Source: Leisingera daeponensis DSM 23529
GTDB lineage: Bacteria; Pseudomonadota; Alphaproteobacteria; Rhodobacterales; Rhodobacteraceae
NCBI RefSeq assembly: GCF_000473145.1
Contig: NZ_KI421500.1
Location: forward strand, 2,257,725 to 2,321,724
Direction: 5' to 3'
DNA length: 64,000 bases
Both the position numbers and the translations under genes were made by a program. Every line of letters starts with the position of its first letter. Position 1 is the first letter of the stretch. Shown here one piece after another: positions 1 to 9,053 of this stretch. The notes beneath the pieces were generated by a model, which was not told the origin of the DNA, ran no database searches, and was given only the letters and a program-made list of their open reading frames with translations.

Positions 1-23
1 TTGCTGGCTCGACTGACCGGAGG

Positions 24-118
24 GAACGGCGCGCGCCGCGCGCCAGCGCGGCGCCATGCCCAACCCCAAGCGGAGCGCGCCAGCGGTCCGGCGCGGGGGC
101 GGGAGCGTTTCCGGCGGC
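24..118 (+). repeat. Dispersed two-box hairpin element, copy 1
   Basis: This GC-rich intergenic element lies at the left edge, next to the 3' end of the minus-strand MscS gene. Box 1 (GGCGCCATGCCCAAC) is at 50-64 and box 2 (GGGCGGGAG) at 97-105, 32 nt apart. Hairpin 1, just before box 1, pairs 35-41 with 46-52 around a gcca loop. Hairpin 2, between the boxes, pairs a CGCGCC arm with a GGCGCG arm. The same architecture recurs at about 17.4, 41.2, 44.4 and 61.2 kb with different stem sequences. The gene to the left is outside the window; an in-frame TGA at 14-16 might be its stop, but that cannot be tested here. Confidence 0.7.
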
Positions 119-122
119 GGGC

Positions 123-2624
123 CTAGCGGTCGTCGCCGCCGGGTCCGCCCATATCCTCCAGCATGTCATCGTCGATGGCTGCCTGCACGGCGCCTGCTAC
201 GGCTTCCTTCTGTTTCGGCGTCAGCTCCTCCTCCTGGTCCGGCGCCATCCGCACGGTGACCTCGCGGTGGGCAAACTTGATGCCTTCGCGGGCAAACAGC
301 TCGCGGATTTCCTGGTACACCCGTTTCCGGACGATCCACTGATCGCCCGGCTTGGTCATGAACTTAACCCGGATGATCATCGCCGAGTCCTGCATCTCGA
401 TCACGCCCTGCGACTTCAGCGGCTGAATGAAGGTGTGCCCGACAACCGGGTCGTCCATCAGGGACTGGCCCAGCTTCTTGATCAGCTTGCGGACCTTTTC
501 CACATCGGTGTCATAGGTGACCCGCAGCGGCAGCTTCATCATCACCCAGTCGCGGGAATAGTTGGTCAGCACCTTGATCTCGCCAAACGGGATGGTGTGC
601 AGCGCACCCAGATGGTGGCGCAGCTGGAAAGAGCGGACCGAGATTTTTTCTACCGTGCCCTTCACGTCGCCGATGTCGATGTACTCGCCCTTGCGGAAGG
701 CATCGTCGATCAGGAAGAAGGCGCCGGAGAAGATATCCCTGACCAGCGTCTGCGAGCCAAAGCCCACCGCCAGGCCGACAACACCGGCACCAGCAAACAG
801 CGGGCTTACGTTGATGCCCAGTTCCAGCAGCACGATCAGCACGATCGACACCAGAACCACCGCCAGAATCGCGCCGCGGAACAGCGGCAGCAGCGTTGCC
901 AGACGGCTGGCACCGCCCGCGCCGCCTTCGTCGCCCAGCTCTCCCTGAGGAGCGTCCCCGGCCTCCTCGTCGATCTTGCTGTCGATCCAGATCCGGAACA
1001 AATGATAGACAATATAGCCGATGAACAGGATCACCGTCACATCGACTGCCCGTTCGGCGGCAGCGGAATCGATCCAGCTTGCATCCGGGTTCCACACGAT
1101 CATCAGAGAGTATGCTCCGACCACAAAGGCCAGGATGCCCGCAACCCGGCGGGCAAGATCCTCGTAGGTGGCAATCGGGTGCTTGGACCGCGGTGCTACT
1201 TCCTCTTCCCAGAAGTCGTCCTCCGGTTCCGGGGTTGCACCGTCCTGCGGAACGTCCACGTTTACCGCATTCATTGTCCCGGCAGCTGCCAGCCCGGAAG
1301 TATCCTCAAGGACCTCCTCCGCCGCAGGTGCCTCTGCGGCGCTGGCGGCGGGGGCCGCCGAGGCCTCATATGCGGCGGGTTCCGCCTCTGCGCCTTCTGC
1401 CGCGGTTTCTTCCACCTCTGCCGCTTCGCGCTTTACCAAACGGGCGCGGCTGAAATAGCGCTCGATACCATAGTTGATCACCCCGTAGACCACCAGGATG
1501 GTGGTCAGCACGAAATAGCTGCCAGCCGTCAGGGGGATCGAGATATCCTGTTCCAGAACCAGATCAAACGCCAGTTTGAGCCAGCCGAACGCCATATAGA
1601 CCATCAGCACCGGCGCCCAGGCCACGGCCAGGACGCGCACCAGCCAGGAGCACTCCTCGGGCGCCCGGCCCGCGCGGATGGCGTTTGAAATCGCCCGCCT
1701 GTTGACCAGAACCATCAGAAGGTTGCCCAGCGTCCCCACCAGGGCCAGTACGCCGTAGACCAGCGCATAGACGTTGTAGTTCAGGCCGAAATCCCCGACC
1801 CAAGTGGCAAACAGCGTCGAGGAGATGTCGTAGGTCGCCAGTACCGACGCCCAGATATAGAGCCGTTTGGCGTCCCGGTCGGAGAAGACGGGGATCCGGT
1901 ACTGTGCCAGAAATGGCGATAGCACCATCCGCCACAGGTCGGACACCGTGCGCGCCAGGAAGAAGGCGGTGTAAACAGCCGTCACCGTGAACTCGATGGA
2001 CGGATCGCCTGAGGCGCCGAAAATCAGGTAGGAGATCAGCGCGGCAAAGACCATCGCAAAAACCGTGGCGCCAATCCCCATCAGGAACCTGAACACCAGG
2101 AAGGGCATCTTCTCCTGATAGCCGCGGGGGGCGGCCTGGATCCGCGCGACCACGAACCGTTTGGCAAAACGCTTGCCGTAAATCTCCGTCGACAGCCAGC
2201 GGCCGATGAGCAGGAACAGCACGCTCCAGCCCATCACTTCGACATAGGTCGTGATGCGCCCGTCCGGGCTGGTCTGACGCAGGATGTACTGCATTTCGAA
2301 GATCGAATAGGGCAGCGCTTCCAGCCGGCTGTTCAGCTCTGCCCGGAAGGCCGCGACCCTGGATTGCGCCTTCATCAGGACCGAGGGCTGCTCCATCGCG
2401 TCAGAGGCCGGATGCCCGGTGTCCGGCGCTGCTGGCGGCGGCGCATTCAGCAATTTGCCGCTGCTGTCGACCACGACCACGCTGACACCGCTTTCGGCCG
2501 CTTGCTCTATCGCTTTGGAGAGCGCGTCCCCCGCAGCTGTATCACTTTCCTGCGCGCCGGCGAAAGGCGCCAGGCTGAAGCTCAGCAGCAGACACAGCAG
2601 GACCCTGAACATCATTCTCAGCAT
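123..2624 (-). CDS. MscS-family mechanosensitive ion channel, large type
   Basis: This 833-residue inner-membrane protein should gate ion or solute release under membrane tension or osmotic downshift. A signal peptide (residues 1 to about 25, ending in FAGAQ) leads into a periplasmic segment and many hydrophobic helices. The MscS core begins near residue 600 with a Gly/Ala-rich pore helix (AGAGVVGLAVGFGSQTLVRD), followed by the beta domain (DVKGTVEKISVRSFQLR). A low-complexity Ala/Glu/Pro stretch sits in the linker before the core. The ATG at 2624 was chosen because it begins the signal peptide and has AGAAGGA upstream. The frame stays open another 152 codons, but those residues look random. 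The exact substrate is unknown. It resembles the large MscK/YbiO-like class rather than small MscS. Confidence 0.9.
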   Translation of the reverse strand: MLRMMFRVLLCLLLSFSLAPFAGAQESDTAAGDALSKAIEQAAESGVSVVVVDSSGKLLNAPPPAAPDTGHPASDAMEQPSVLMKAQSRVAAFRAELNSRLEALPYSIFEMQYILRQTSPDGRITTYVEVMGWSVLFLLIGRWLSTEIYGKRFAKRFVVARIQAAPRGYQEKMPFLVFRFLMGIGATVFAMVFAALISYLIFGASGDPSIEFTVTAVYTAFFLARTVSDLWRMVLSPFLAQYRIPVFSDRDAKRLYIWASVLATYDISSTLFATWVGDFGLNYNVYALVYGVLALVGTLGNLLMVLVNRRAISNAIRAGRAPEECSWLVRVLAVAWAPVLMVYMAFGWLKLAFDLVLEQDISIPLTAGSYFVLTTILVVYGVINYGIERYFSRARLVKREAAEVEETAAEGAEAEPAAYEASAAPAASAAEAPAAEEVLEDTSGLAAAGTMNAVNVDVPQDGATPEPEDDFWEEEVAPRSKHPIATYEDLARRVAGILAFVVGAYSLMIVWNPDASWIDSAAAERAVDVTVILFIGYIVYHLFRIWIDSKIDEEAGDAPQGELGDEGGAGGASRLATLLPLFRGAILAVVLVSIVLIVLLELGINVSPLFAGAGVVGLAVGFGSQTLVRDIFSGAFFLIDDAFRKGEYIDIGDVKGTVEKISVRSFQLRHHLGALHTIPFGEIKVLTNYSRDWVMMKLPLRVTYDTDVEKVRKLIKKLGQSLMDDPVVGHTFIQPLKSQGVIEMQDSAMIIRVKFMTKPGDQWIVRKRVYQEIRELFAREGIKFAHREVTVRMAPDQEEELTPKQKEAVAGAVQAAIDDDMLEDMGGPGGDDR

Positions 2625-3018
2625 GGCCGCATATCCTTCTGGAAACTTGATCCAAATTAACCACGCGCAACAGCGTTGCGTAAATGGCGCGCGCGCAATT
2701 TCCTGAGCGTTATGCAATAAAAGCGCATGATTGCATGCGCATGGGGTCCGGGCTATACAAATCCTGATATCCGCCCTGCGGGCGGTCAGCTGCGCCCGTG
2801 GCCCTGCAAGCCAGTGCCTGAACCGGCAGCTGCAAAGGCAAATACTGACCGCGCCCCCCCGCCCCAACCGGCTGCGGTGCGCGCAATCTGAGGCGGACGA
2901 TGGCTGAGCACAACAGCACGCGCGCTGGGACAAGCGGCAGCACTGGCTGGCGTGCTCCCGGCGCCGCCGGAACCATCCCTTTGCCCGGTGCGGTCCAGAA
3001 CCCGGATCAGGCGGCCCG
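2625..3018. other. Divergent gene-free region
   Basis: These 394 bases separate the MscS gene (minus) from the glycosyltransferase operon (plus), so promoters for both should lie here. No convincing -35/-10 pair stands out. The only structure I see is an 18-bp inverted repeat at 2723-2740 (GCGCATG, loop ATTG, CATGCGC). Small open frames through the region have shifting, Arg/Ser-rich composition and no ribosome binding site, so I do not call genes. Confidence 0.5.
2723..2740. repeat. Inverted repeat upstream of mscS and glycosyltransferase operon
   Basis: GCGCATG at 2723-2729 and CATGCGC at 2734-2740 form a perfect 7-bp inverted repeat around ATTG. It lies about 100 bp upstream of the channel gene start and about 280 bp upstream of the glycosyltransferase operon. 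It could be an operator for either; nothing identifies the regulator. Confidence 0.35.
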
Positions 3019-4245
3019 ATGACGGCAAGAAGCACGCAAATGCCAGCAGCGACCCCCGGCACGCGCGGACCGCGGATCATGTTCTACAGCCACGACACCT
3101 TCGGGCTGGGCCATCTGCGCCGCTCGCGGGCGCTGGCGGGGGCGATCACGGCGGCCAACCCGGATGCCTCGGCGCTGATCCTGACCGGTTCGCCAGTGGC
3201 GGGACGGTTCTCTTTTCCGACCCGGGTCGACCATGTCCGCCTGCCCGGCGTGATCAAACGCGCCGATGGCTCCTATGCCTCGCGCACCATGGGCATGAGC
3301 ATCGAGGAAACCGCCGAGCTGCGCGCGGCCCTCATCCGCTCCACTGTGGAACAGTACGAACCGGATGTGCTGGTGGCCGACAAGGAGCCGACCGGATTCC
3401 GCGGCGAGCTGATGCCGGCGCTGGAGCTGCTGAAATCCAAGGGCCGGTGCAAGATGGTGCTGGGCCTGCGGGACGTGCTGGATGAGCCGGAAGTGCTGGC
3501 CGCCGAATGGGAGCGCAAGCACGCGGTTGAGGCGACCCGAGACTTCTATGACGAGATCTGGGTCTACGGGCCGCGATCTGTCTATGACCCGACCGCCGGG
3601 CTGCCCTTCACGCCGCAGATGCAGGCGCGGATGCATTGGACCGGCTATCTGCGCCGCGACCTTGGCCAAGTGGGCGAGCCGCCGGAACAGCCTTATCTGC
3701 TGGTCACCCCCGGCGGCGGCGGCGATGGCGAGATGATGGTGGACCTGGTGCTGTCGGCCTATGAGGCCGACCCTGAGCTGTCCCCCCGCGCGGTGCTGGT
3801 TTACGGCCCCTTCCTGTCCGGCGAGACCCGCGAGGATTTCGAGCAGCGTGTTGCCCGGCTCGAGGGCCGCGTCACCGCTGTCGGCTTTGAATCGCAGATT
3901 GAGACGCTTTTTGCCGGCGCCCAGGGTGTTGTCTGCATGGGCGGCTACAACACCTTCTGCGAGGTTCTGTCCTTCGACAAACCCGCGGTGATCGTGCCCC
4001 GCACCACCCCGCGGCTGGAACAATGGATCCGCGCCAGCCGGGCCGAGGAAATCGGCCTGGCCACCATGCTGGACGAGACCCGCGACGGCTGGAACGCGCC
4101 GGCGCTGGCCAAGGCAATCCGCGCGCTGGCCACCCAGCCGCCGCCCTCTGCCGCGGGCTCCGAGGGGCTTCTGGACGGCCTGGATTACGTGACACAGCGG
4201 GTCAGCGCGCTGCTGCGCGACATCCGCCGGGAGGCTGCTGAATGA
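3019..4245 (+). CDS. MurG-like GT-B glycosyltransferase, first gene of glycan operon
   Basis: This 408-residue protein looks like a cytoplasmic GT-B glycosyltransferase related to MurG and UDP-sugar transferases. The N-terminal motif SHDTFGLGHLRRSRALA (about residues 23-40) resembles the acceptor-side glycine loop. The C-terminal VCMGGYNTFCEVLSFDKPAVIVPR is the typical nucleotide-sugar-binding end. No signal peptide or membrane segment is seen. It starts the operon, and its stop overlaps the next start (ATGA). The ATG at 3019 has a weak AGGCGG upstream; ATG 3040 is an alternative. Donor and acceptor sugars are unknown. It shares the GHL(R/S)R and CGYNT-type motifs with the gene at 7162, suggesting paralogues acting on related acceptors. 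Confidence 0.85.
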   Translation: MTARSTQMPAATPGTRGPRIMFYSHDTFGLGHLRRSRALAGAITAANPDASALILTGSPVAGRFSFPTRVDHVRLPGVIKRADGSYASRTMGMSIEETAELRAALIRSTVEQYEPDVLVADKEPTGFRGELMPALELLKSKGRCKMVLGLRDVLDEPEVLAAEWERKHAVEATRDFYDEIWVYGPRSVYDPTAGLPFTPQMQARMHWTGYLRRDLGQVGEPPEQPYLLVTPGGGGDGEMMVDLVLSAYEADPELSPRAVLVYGPFLSGETREDFEQRVARLEGRVTAVGFESQIETLFAGAQGVVCMGGYNTFCEVLSFDKPAVIVPRTTPRLEQWIRASRAEEIGLATMLDETRDGWNAPALAKAIRALATQPPPSAAGSEGLLDGLDYVTQRVSALLRDIRREAAE

Positions 4246-5486
4246 CCGGTTCCCGCCCGCCCCTTGCGGTGGTGGTCAAAGGCTGGCCGCGGCTGTCGGA
4301 AACCTTCATCGCACAGGAACTGGTCGCCTTGGAAGCCGCCGGGCACGCATTCGAGATCTGGTCCCTGCGCCACCCCACCGACATCAAGCGCCACCCGCTG
4401 CACACGCAGCTGCAGGCCAAGGTGAACTACCTGCCGGAATACCTGTATCAGGAACCTGAGCGGGTCTGGCGCGCCCGGGCCATTGCGCAAGGCCTGCCGG
4501 GCTACGCCAAGGCCTACCGCATCTGGCGGGCAGATCTGCGCCGCGACCTGACCCCCAACCGCATCCGCCGTTTTGGCCAGGCCTGCGTGCTGGCGGCCGA
4601 AATGCCGGATGAGGTTCTGGGCCTCTATGCGCACTTCCTGCACACGCCTTCCTCGGTCGCGCGCTATGCCGCGATCATGCGCGGCCTGCCGTGGAGTTTT
4701 TCAGCCCATGCCAAGGACATCTGGACTTCGCCGGACTGGGAACTTCAGGAAAAACTCTCCGCCGCCCATCACGGCGCGGCCTTTGGCTCCACCTGCACGG
4801 GCTTTGGCGCCAAGCATCTTCAGGACCTGGCCGACACACCGGACCGGGTTGATCTGGTCTATCATGGGCTGGACCTTTCCCGCTTTCCCGCCCCGCCGGA
4901 ACGCATTGCCCGGCAGCCGCAGGATCCGGTCCGCTTCATGTCGGTTGGCCGGCTGGTGGAGAAGAAAGGCTTTGACCGGCTGATCGCCGCGCTGGCGCTG
5001 CTGCCTGCAGGGCTTGACTGGCACTGGACCCACATCGGCGGCGGCGGCCTGGGCGATCTCTTGCAAGACATGGCCCGGGATGCAGGCATCGCGGACCGCA
5101 TCACCTGGCGCGGGGCCTGCGACCAGCCCGAGGTGATCGAGGCGATGCGCAGCTCCGACCTGTTTGTGCTGCCCAGCCGTGTCGCCTCGGACGGTGACCG
5201 CGACGGGCTGCCCAATGTTCTGATGGAGGCCGCCTCGCAAACCCTGCCGATCCTGTCGACCCCGGTGTCCGCCATTCCGGAGTTCATCACCCACGGCACT
5301 CATGGCCTGCTGAGCGAAGACAGCCCGGAGACGCTTGCTGAAACCCTGCTCTACGCCGCCCGCCATCCGCAGGAGCTGGCCAGAATGGCCGTGGCCGCGC
5401 TGGACCGGTTGCGTTCGGATTTCGGCATGGATCCCGGAATTGCCCAGCTTTCGAAACGGTTGACGGCGATGCTGCGCGGCGGCTGA
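4242..5486 (+). CDS. Glycosyltransferase family 4 (colanic-acid type)
   Basis: This is a 414-residue GT-B enzyme of the GT4 group. The N-terminus (VVKGWPRLSETFIAQELVALEAAGH) matches the acceptor-domain opening of WcaL/AmsK-like transferases. Around residue 228 begins the donor domain (RFMSVGRLVEKKGFDRLIAAL). The acidic retaining-GT4 motif follows as GDRDGLPNVLMEAASQTLPILSTPVSAIPEFI. It is predicted cytoplasmic or peripheral membrane. Its ATG overlaps the preceding stop by 4 nt, implying translational coupling. The sugar specificity cannot be read from sequence. Confidence 0.88.
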   Translation: MTGSRPPLAVVVKGWPRLSETFIAQELVALEAAGHAFEIWSLRHPTDIKRHPLHTQLQAKVNYLPEYLYQEPERVWRARAIAQGLPGYAKAYRIWRADLRRDLTPNRIRRFGQACVLAAEMPDEVLGLYAHFLHTPSSVARYAAIMRGLPWSFSAHAKDIWTSPDWELQEKLSAAHHGAAFGSTCTGFGAKHLQDLADTPDRVDLVYHGLDLSRFPAPPERIARQPQDPVRFMSVGRLVEKKGFDRLIAALALLPAGLDWHWTHIGGGGLGDLLQDMARDAGIADRITWRGACDQPEVIEAMRSSDLFVLPSRVASDGDRDGLPNVLMEAASQTLPILSTPVSAIPEFITHGTHGLLSEDSPETLAETLLYAARHPQELARMAVAALDRLRSDFGMDPGIAQLSKRLTAMLRGG

Positions 5487-5492
5487 CGGGTC

Positions 5493-6581
5493 ATGCAGCC
5501 GGGAACCGGAAAACGGGTCGCCTTTTACGCGCCAATGAAGCCGCCGCACCACCCGGTGCCCTCAGGCGACCGCGAGATTGCCCGCAACCTGATGGACCTG
5601 CTTCGCAGCGGCGGCGCGGATGTGCAGCTGGTCTCGGAGTTCAGGTCCTATGACAAACGCGGCGATGCGGCGTTGCACACAGACCTGCGCAAAGCAGCAG
5701 AGGCCGAGACCGGCCGGCTGATCCGGGAGATGCCGGCGGCAGACCTTTGGGTCACCTACCACAACTATTACAAGGCGCCGGACCTGATCGGCCCCGCCGT
5801 GGCCCGCGCCCGCGAGATACCCTATGTGCAGATCGAATCCACCCGCGCCAAAAAGCGCCTGACCGGGCCGTGGGCGGGATTTGCCGAAGCCGCCCACGCC
5901 GCTGCCGATGCCGCTGCGGCGATCTTCTATTTCACCGGACAGGACCGTTTCGCGCTGGAGCGCGACCGCTGCGGAGACCAGATTGTCGCCCCCTTTCCGC
6001 CCTTCCTGCCGCTTGAGGATCTGCCCGCCGCGTCCTTTTTGGACGGCCCGATGCTGACCGCAGGCATGATGCGCCCGGGCGACAAGCTCGCCTCTTACCG
6101 CATCATCGCGGAGACACTTGCGCACTTGCCTGGTGACTGGCGGCTGGACATCGCAGGCGATGGCCCGGCCCGGTCCGAAGTTGAGGCGCTGATGGCCCCC
6201 TTTGGCAGCCAGGTCCGATTTCTCGGACAGCTCTCGCGCGAGGATCTGTCGGCGGCTTACATCAAGTCCTCCCTGTTCCTGTGGCCTGGCGTGAACGAAG
6301 CCTTCGGCATGGTCTATCTTGAGGCGCAGGCCCATGGGCTTCCGGTTGCAGCCCAGAACCGCCCCGGCGTGCGCGATGTGCTGCTGACCCGCCCCTACCC
6401 GGCCCCCGAAGACGGCGCGGCGGCTTTGGCAGCTTTCACGGTCGGCCTGCTGGCAAGCCCCGCCCTGCGCAGCGCCATTGGCCGGGAGGCCCGTGAGTAC
6501 ATCGCCCGGAACCACCTCGCCCCCGCGGCTGCCCGCCGGTTTTGGGACATCGCCGCCCCGCTGATGGAGACACAGACATGA
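5493..6581 (+). CDS. Glycosyltransferase family 4
   Basis: This 362-residue protein is a GT4-like transferase. The donor domain includes LDIAGDGPARSEVEALM and the active-site stretch LFLWPGVNEAFGMVYLEAQAHGLPVAA, where the E-x7-E pattern typical of GT4 is visible. The N-terminal half opens with VAFYAPMKPPHHPVPSGDREIARNL, seen in roseobacter homologues that start a transfer with a 'meal' of basic residues near the nucleotide site. It begins 6 nt after the previous gene and its stop overlaps the next start. Acceptor and linkage are unknown. It is the third of four glycosyltransferases in the operon. Confidence 0.85.
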   Translation: MQPGTGKRVAFYAPMKPPHHPVPSGDREIARNLMDLLRSGGADVQLVSEFRSYDKRGDAALHTDLRKAAEAETGRLIREMPAADLWVTYHNYYKAPDLIGPAVARAREIPYVQIESTRAKKRLTGPWAGFAEAAHAAADAAAAIFYFTGQDRFALERDRCGDQIVAPFPPFLPLEDLPAASFLDGPMLTAGMMRPGDKLASYRIIAETLAHLPGDWRLDIAGDGPARSEVEALMAPFGSQVRFLGQLSREDLSAAYIKSSLFLWPGVNEAFGMVYLEAQAHGLPVAAQNRPGVRDVLLTRPYPAPEDGAAALAAFTVGLLASPALRSAIGREAREYIARNHLAPAAARRFWDIAAPLMETQT

Positions 6582-7165
6582 TTCGCCTCGCCCTTTTGCG
6601 GCACGGCCACACCGCCTGGAACCGTGCCGGGCGCATTCAGGGGCGCAGCGACATACCGCTGGACGCGCAAGCCCGAGAGGATTTGGACGGTTACGCCCTG
6701 CCTGCCCCGTGGGACGCCGCAGAGCTATGGTCCAGCCCGCTGGTGCGCGCAGCCGAAACCGCAGAATTGGTGGCAGGCCGCCCGCCCCGCACCACGCCGG
6801 AATTGACCGAAATGAACTGGGGCGGCTGGGAGGGGCTGCACGGGGTGGACCTGAAGGCCGATCCCGCCAGCGGATTCCGCGATATCGAGGACTGGGGCTG
6901 GCACTACCGCCCGCCCGGCGGCGAGAGCCCGGCAGAGGTCTGGGACCGGATAGCCCCGTGGCTGCACGGGCTGACGCGGGATGCGGTCGCGGTCTGCCAC
7001 ATCGGCATCATGCGGATGATCCTGGCCCGCGCCCACGGCTGGAATTTCGACGGCCCCGCCCCCTTCCGCATCAAACGCAACCGGCTGTTTGTGGTGGAGG
7101 TTGACGGCGCCTCGCTCACACCCTGGGCTGAACCTGTGCGGCTGATCCGCGAGGACACGCCATGA
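6578..7165 (+). CDS. Histidine phosphatase family protein
   Basis: This 195-residue protein belongs to the phosphoglycerate mutase-like histidine phosphatases. The catalytic RHG is at residues 8-10 (LALLRHGHTAWN), followed by GRIQGRSDIPLD and the second catalytic His in AVCHIGIMRMIL. The start was placed at ATG 6578 because it overlaps the upstream stop (ATGA) and puts the beta strand LALLRHG at the N-terminus. In a glycan operon it may remove a phosphate from a sugar phosphate or from a lipid- or glycerate-linked precursor, as GpgP-type enzymes do in glucosylglycerate synthesis. That role is inference. Confidence 0.85.
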   Translation: MIRLALLRHGHTAWNRAGRIQGRSDIPLDAQAREDLDGYALPAPWDAAELWSSPLVRAAETAELVAGRPPRTTPELTEMNWGGWEGLHGVDLKADPASGFRDIEDWGWHYRPPGGESPAEVWDRIAPWLHGLTRDAVAVCHIGIMRMILARAHGWNFDGPAPFRIKRNRLFVVEVDGASLTPWAEPVRLIREDTP

Positions 7166-8298
7166 AGGTTCTGATTGCCGTCACCCACCTCCTCGGCACG
7201 GGCCATCTTTCGCGGGCCCTGACGCTGGCACGCGCCTTTACCGAGGCCGGACACCGGGTGCAGGTGGCCTCTGGCGGATTTCCCGCGCCGCAGCTCAATG
7301 CCGAAGGGGTCGAGGTGATCCAGCTGCCGCCGCTGCGCTCGGACGGGGTGGATTTCACCAGGCTGCTGGACGCGGACGGCTCTTTGGCCGGCGAAGCGTA
7401 TCTCACCCGCCGCAAGGACGCCCTTTGCGCAGCTCTGCGCGGGCTGCAGCCCGATGTGCTGATCACCGAACTCTACCCCTTTGGCCGCCGCTCCCTGCGT
7501 CAGGAATTCCTTGCGCTGCTGGAGGCTGCCGAAACGCTGCCCCGGCGCCCGGTGATCCTGTCCTCCATCCGTGATATCCTCGCGCCGCCTTCCAAACCGG
7601 AGAAGGCGGTAAAGGCCGATGCAGTTATTGCCCGGCACTATGATGCTGTGCTGGTCCACTCCGATCCCGCGGCCACCAGACTGGAGGCCAGCTGGCCGGT
7701 CTCGCCGATGCTGGGCAGCAAGCTGCGCTATACTGGCTATGTCGCGCCGCCCGCCGCCGACCCGCACCCGGACCAGGCAGGCCGCGGCGAGGTGCTTGTC
7801 AGTGCTGGCGGAGGCAGCGTGGGCACGCCGCTGTACCGGGCCGCCTTGGAGGCGGCCAGGCAGATGCCGGATACCCCCTGGCGCCTGCTGATCGGCGGTT
7901 CGGACGCTGGCGCGCGGATCGCAGAATTTGCCAAGGCAGGCTCCCCCGCCCTGCTGGAACCGGCGCGCAAGGACTTCCGGCAGATGCTTTCTCACGCCGC
8001 CGCCTCTGTCAGCATGTGCGGCTACAACACCGCGCTTGACCTGCTGCAGGCCGGCACACCCGCGGTCCTCATCCCCTTTGACGCGGGCAATGAGACCGAA
8101 CAGGGCTTGCGTGCCGCCAGCCTCGCCCCGCTGAACGGCATAGAGGTGATCAAAACAGCAGACCTCACCCCTGAAACGCTATGCGCTGCGGTCAAGGCAG
8201 CAATGCAGGCTCCGCCGCGGCTGGCAGGCGGTTTCAGGTTTGACGGAGCCGCCCGGAGTGTGGAGATTGCCGCAGAACTTGCGGGAGGGCGCGGATGA
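7162..8298 (+). CDS. MurG-like GT-B glycosyltransferase
   Basis: This 378-residue GT-B protein opens with VLIAVTHLLGTGHLSRALTLARAF, the MurG-type glycine-rich loop. The donor side is marked by EVLVSAGGGSVGTPLY, MCGYNTALDLLQAGTPAVLIPFDAGNETEQGLRA. The overall plan matches the first gene of the operon, so they are probably distant paralogues. Starts overlap the upstream gene by 4 nt, and its stop overlaps the next gene by 4 nt. The predicted location is the cytoplasmic face of the inner membrane. The substrate is unknown. Confidence 0.85.
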   Translation: MKVLIAVTHLLGTGHLSRALTLARAFTEAGHRVQVASGGFPAPQLNAEGVEVIQLPPLRSDGVDFTRLLDADGSLAGEAYLTRRKDALCAALRGLQPDVLITELYPFGRRSLRQEFLALLEAAETLPRRPVILSSIRDILAPPSKPEKAVKADAVIARHYDAVLVHSDPAATRLEASWPVSPMLGSKLRYTGYVAPPAADPHPDQAGRGEVLVSAGGGSVGTPLYRAALEAARQMPDTPWRLLIGGSDAGARIAEFAKAGSPALLEPARKDFRQMLSHAAASVSMCGYNTALDLLQAGTPAVLIPFDAGNETEQGLRAASLAPLNGIEVIKTADLTPETLCAAVKAAMQAPPRLAGGFRFDGAARSVEIAAELAGGRG

Positions 8299-9053
8299 CA
8301 CCGGATTGGAGCGGGCTGGACCGGGAACTGGAGCACTGGCAGGAGGCGGGACTGACGCTGCCCCTGTGGTGGCGGGACGATGACGCGATGTCCCAGTCGG
8401 CGGAACTGGACCGTTTGGCGGACCTCTCCGCAGCGCTTGATCTGCCGGTGCATCTGGCGGTTATCCCGCAGGGCGTCACCCCGGATCTGACCCGTTTTGT
8501 TGCAGCCAATCCGCAACTGATCCCGGTGGTGCACGGCTGGGCGCACCAGAACCACGCCCCCGCAGGCGAGAAGAAGGCGGAATTCGGTTCCCACCGGCCG
8601 CTGGATGAGCTGCTGGACGATGCCGAGCGCGGCTTGACCCGCCTGCGGAAGCTGTTTGGCACCAGCCTGCGGCCTATGTTTGTGCCGCCCTGGAACCGCG
8701 TCTCGCCGGAGATGCTGACGTGGCTGGCCGGAGCCGGTTTCACCGCGGTCTCCACTTTCGGCCCGCGCAGCAGCGCCAAACCCGCCTCCGGGCTTCTGCG
8801 GGTGAACACGCATCTGGATCCGATCGACTGGAAAGGCTCGCGCAGCCTGCTGCCGCCGGAGCGGCTGATCGCGCAAGCCGCGCGCCAGCTGCGCGAGCGC
8901 CGCCTGGGCGATGCGGACAATGCAGAGCCTTACGGCCTCCTGACCCACCACTTGGTGCATGATGAAAAGGTCTGGGAGTTCACTGCCGCGCTTGCCAAGC
9001 GTTTGCTGGCTGGACCGGCCGAAGCCTGGATTTATGATGAAAGGATGTCCTGA
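8295..9053 (+). CDS. Polysaccharide deacetylase (NodB-like) family protein
   Basis: This 252-residue protein has a compact NodB-type fold. The metal-binding pieces are visible: the Asp pair in WWRDDDAM (about residues 27-34) and the His pair in VVHGWAHQNH (about residues 77-86). A substrate-groove motif RPMFVPPWNRVSPEML follows. No signal peptide is present, so it probably acts in the cytoplasm, unlike most cell-wall deacetylases; that suits an N-acetylated sugar precursor made by the neighbouring transferases. Its start overlaps the preceding stop. The reaction (N- or O-deacetylation) is inferred from the family. Confidence 0.8.
   Translation: MTPDWSGLDRELEHWQEAGLTLPLWWRDDDAMSQSAELDRLADLSAALDLPVHLAVIPQGVTPDLTRFVAANPQLIPVVHGWAHQNHAPAGEKKAEFGSHRPLDELLDDAERGLTRLRKLFGTSLRPMFVPPWNRVSPEMLTWLAGAGFTAVSTFGPRSSAKPASGLLRVNTHLDPIDWKGSRSLLPPERLIAQAARQLRERRLGDADNAEPYGLLTHHLVHDEKVWEFTAALAKRLLAGPAEAWIYDERMS

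Noticed and set aside
267..1688. 473-codon plus-strand frame opposite mscS
   Set aside because: It is His/Gln/Arg-rich antisense reading of a well-supported channel gene, a common artefact of high GC codon use.
2625..3080. 152-codon 5' extension of the MscS-family gene on the minus strand
   Set aside because: The extension is Cys/Arg-rich with no domain features. The internal ATG at 2624 begins a proper signal peptide and has a ribosome binding site.
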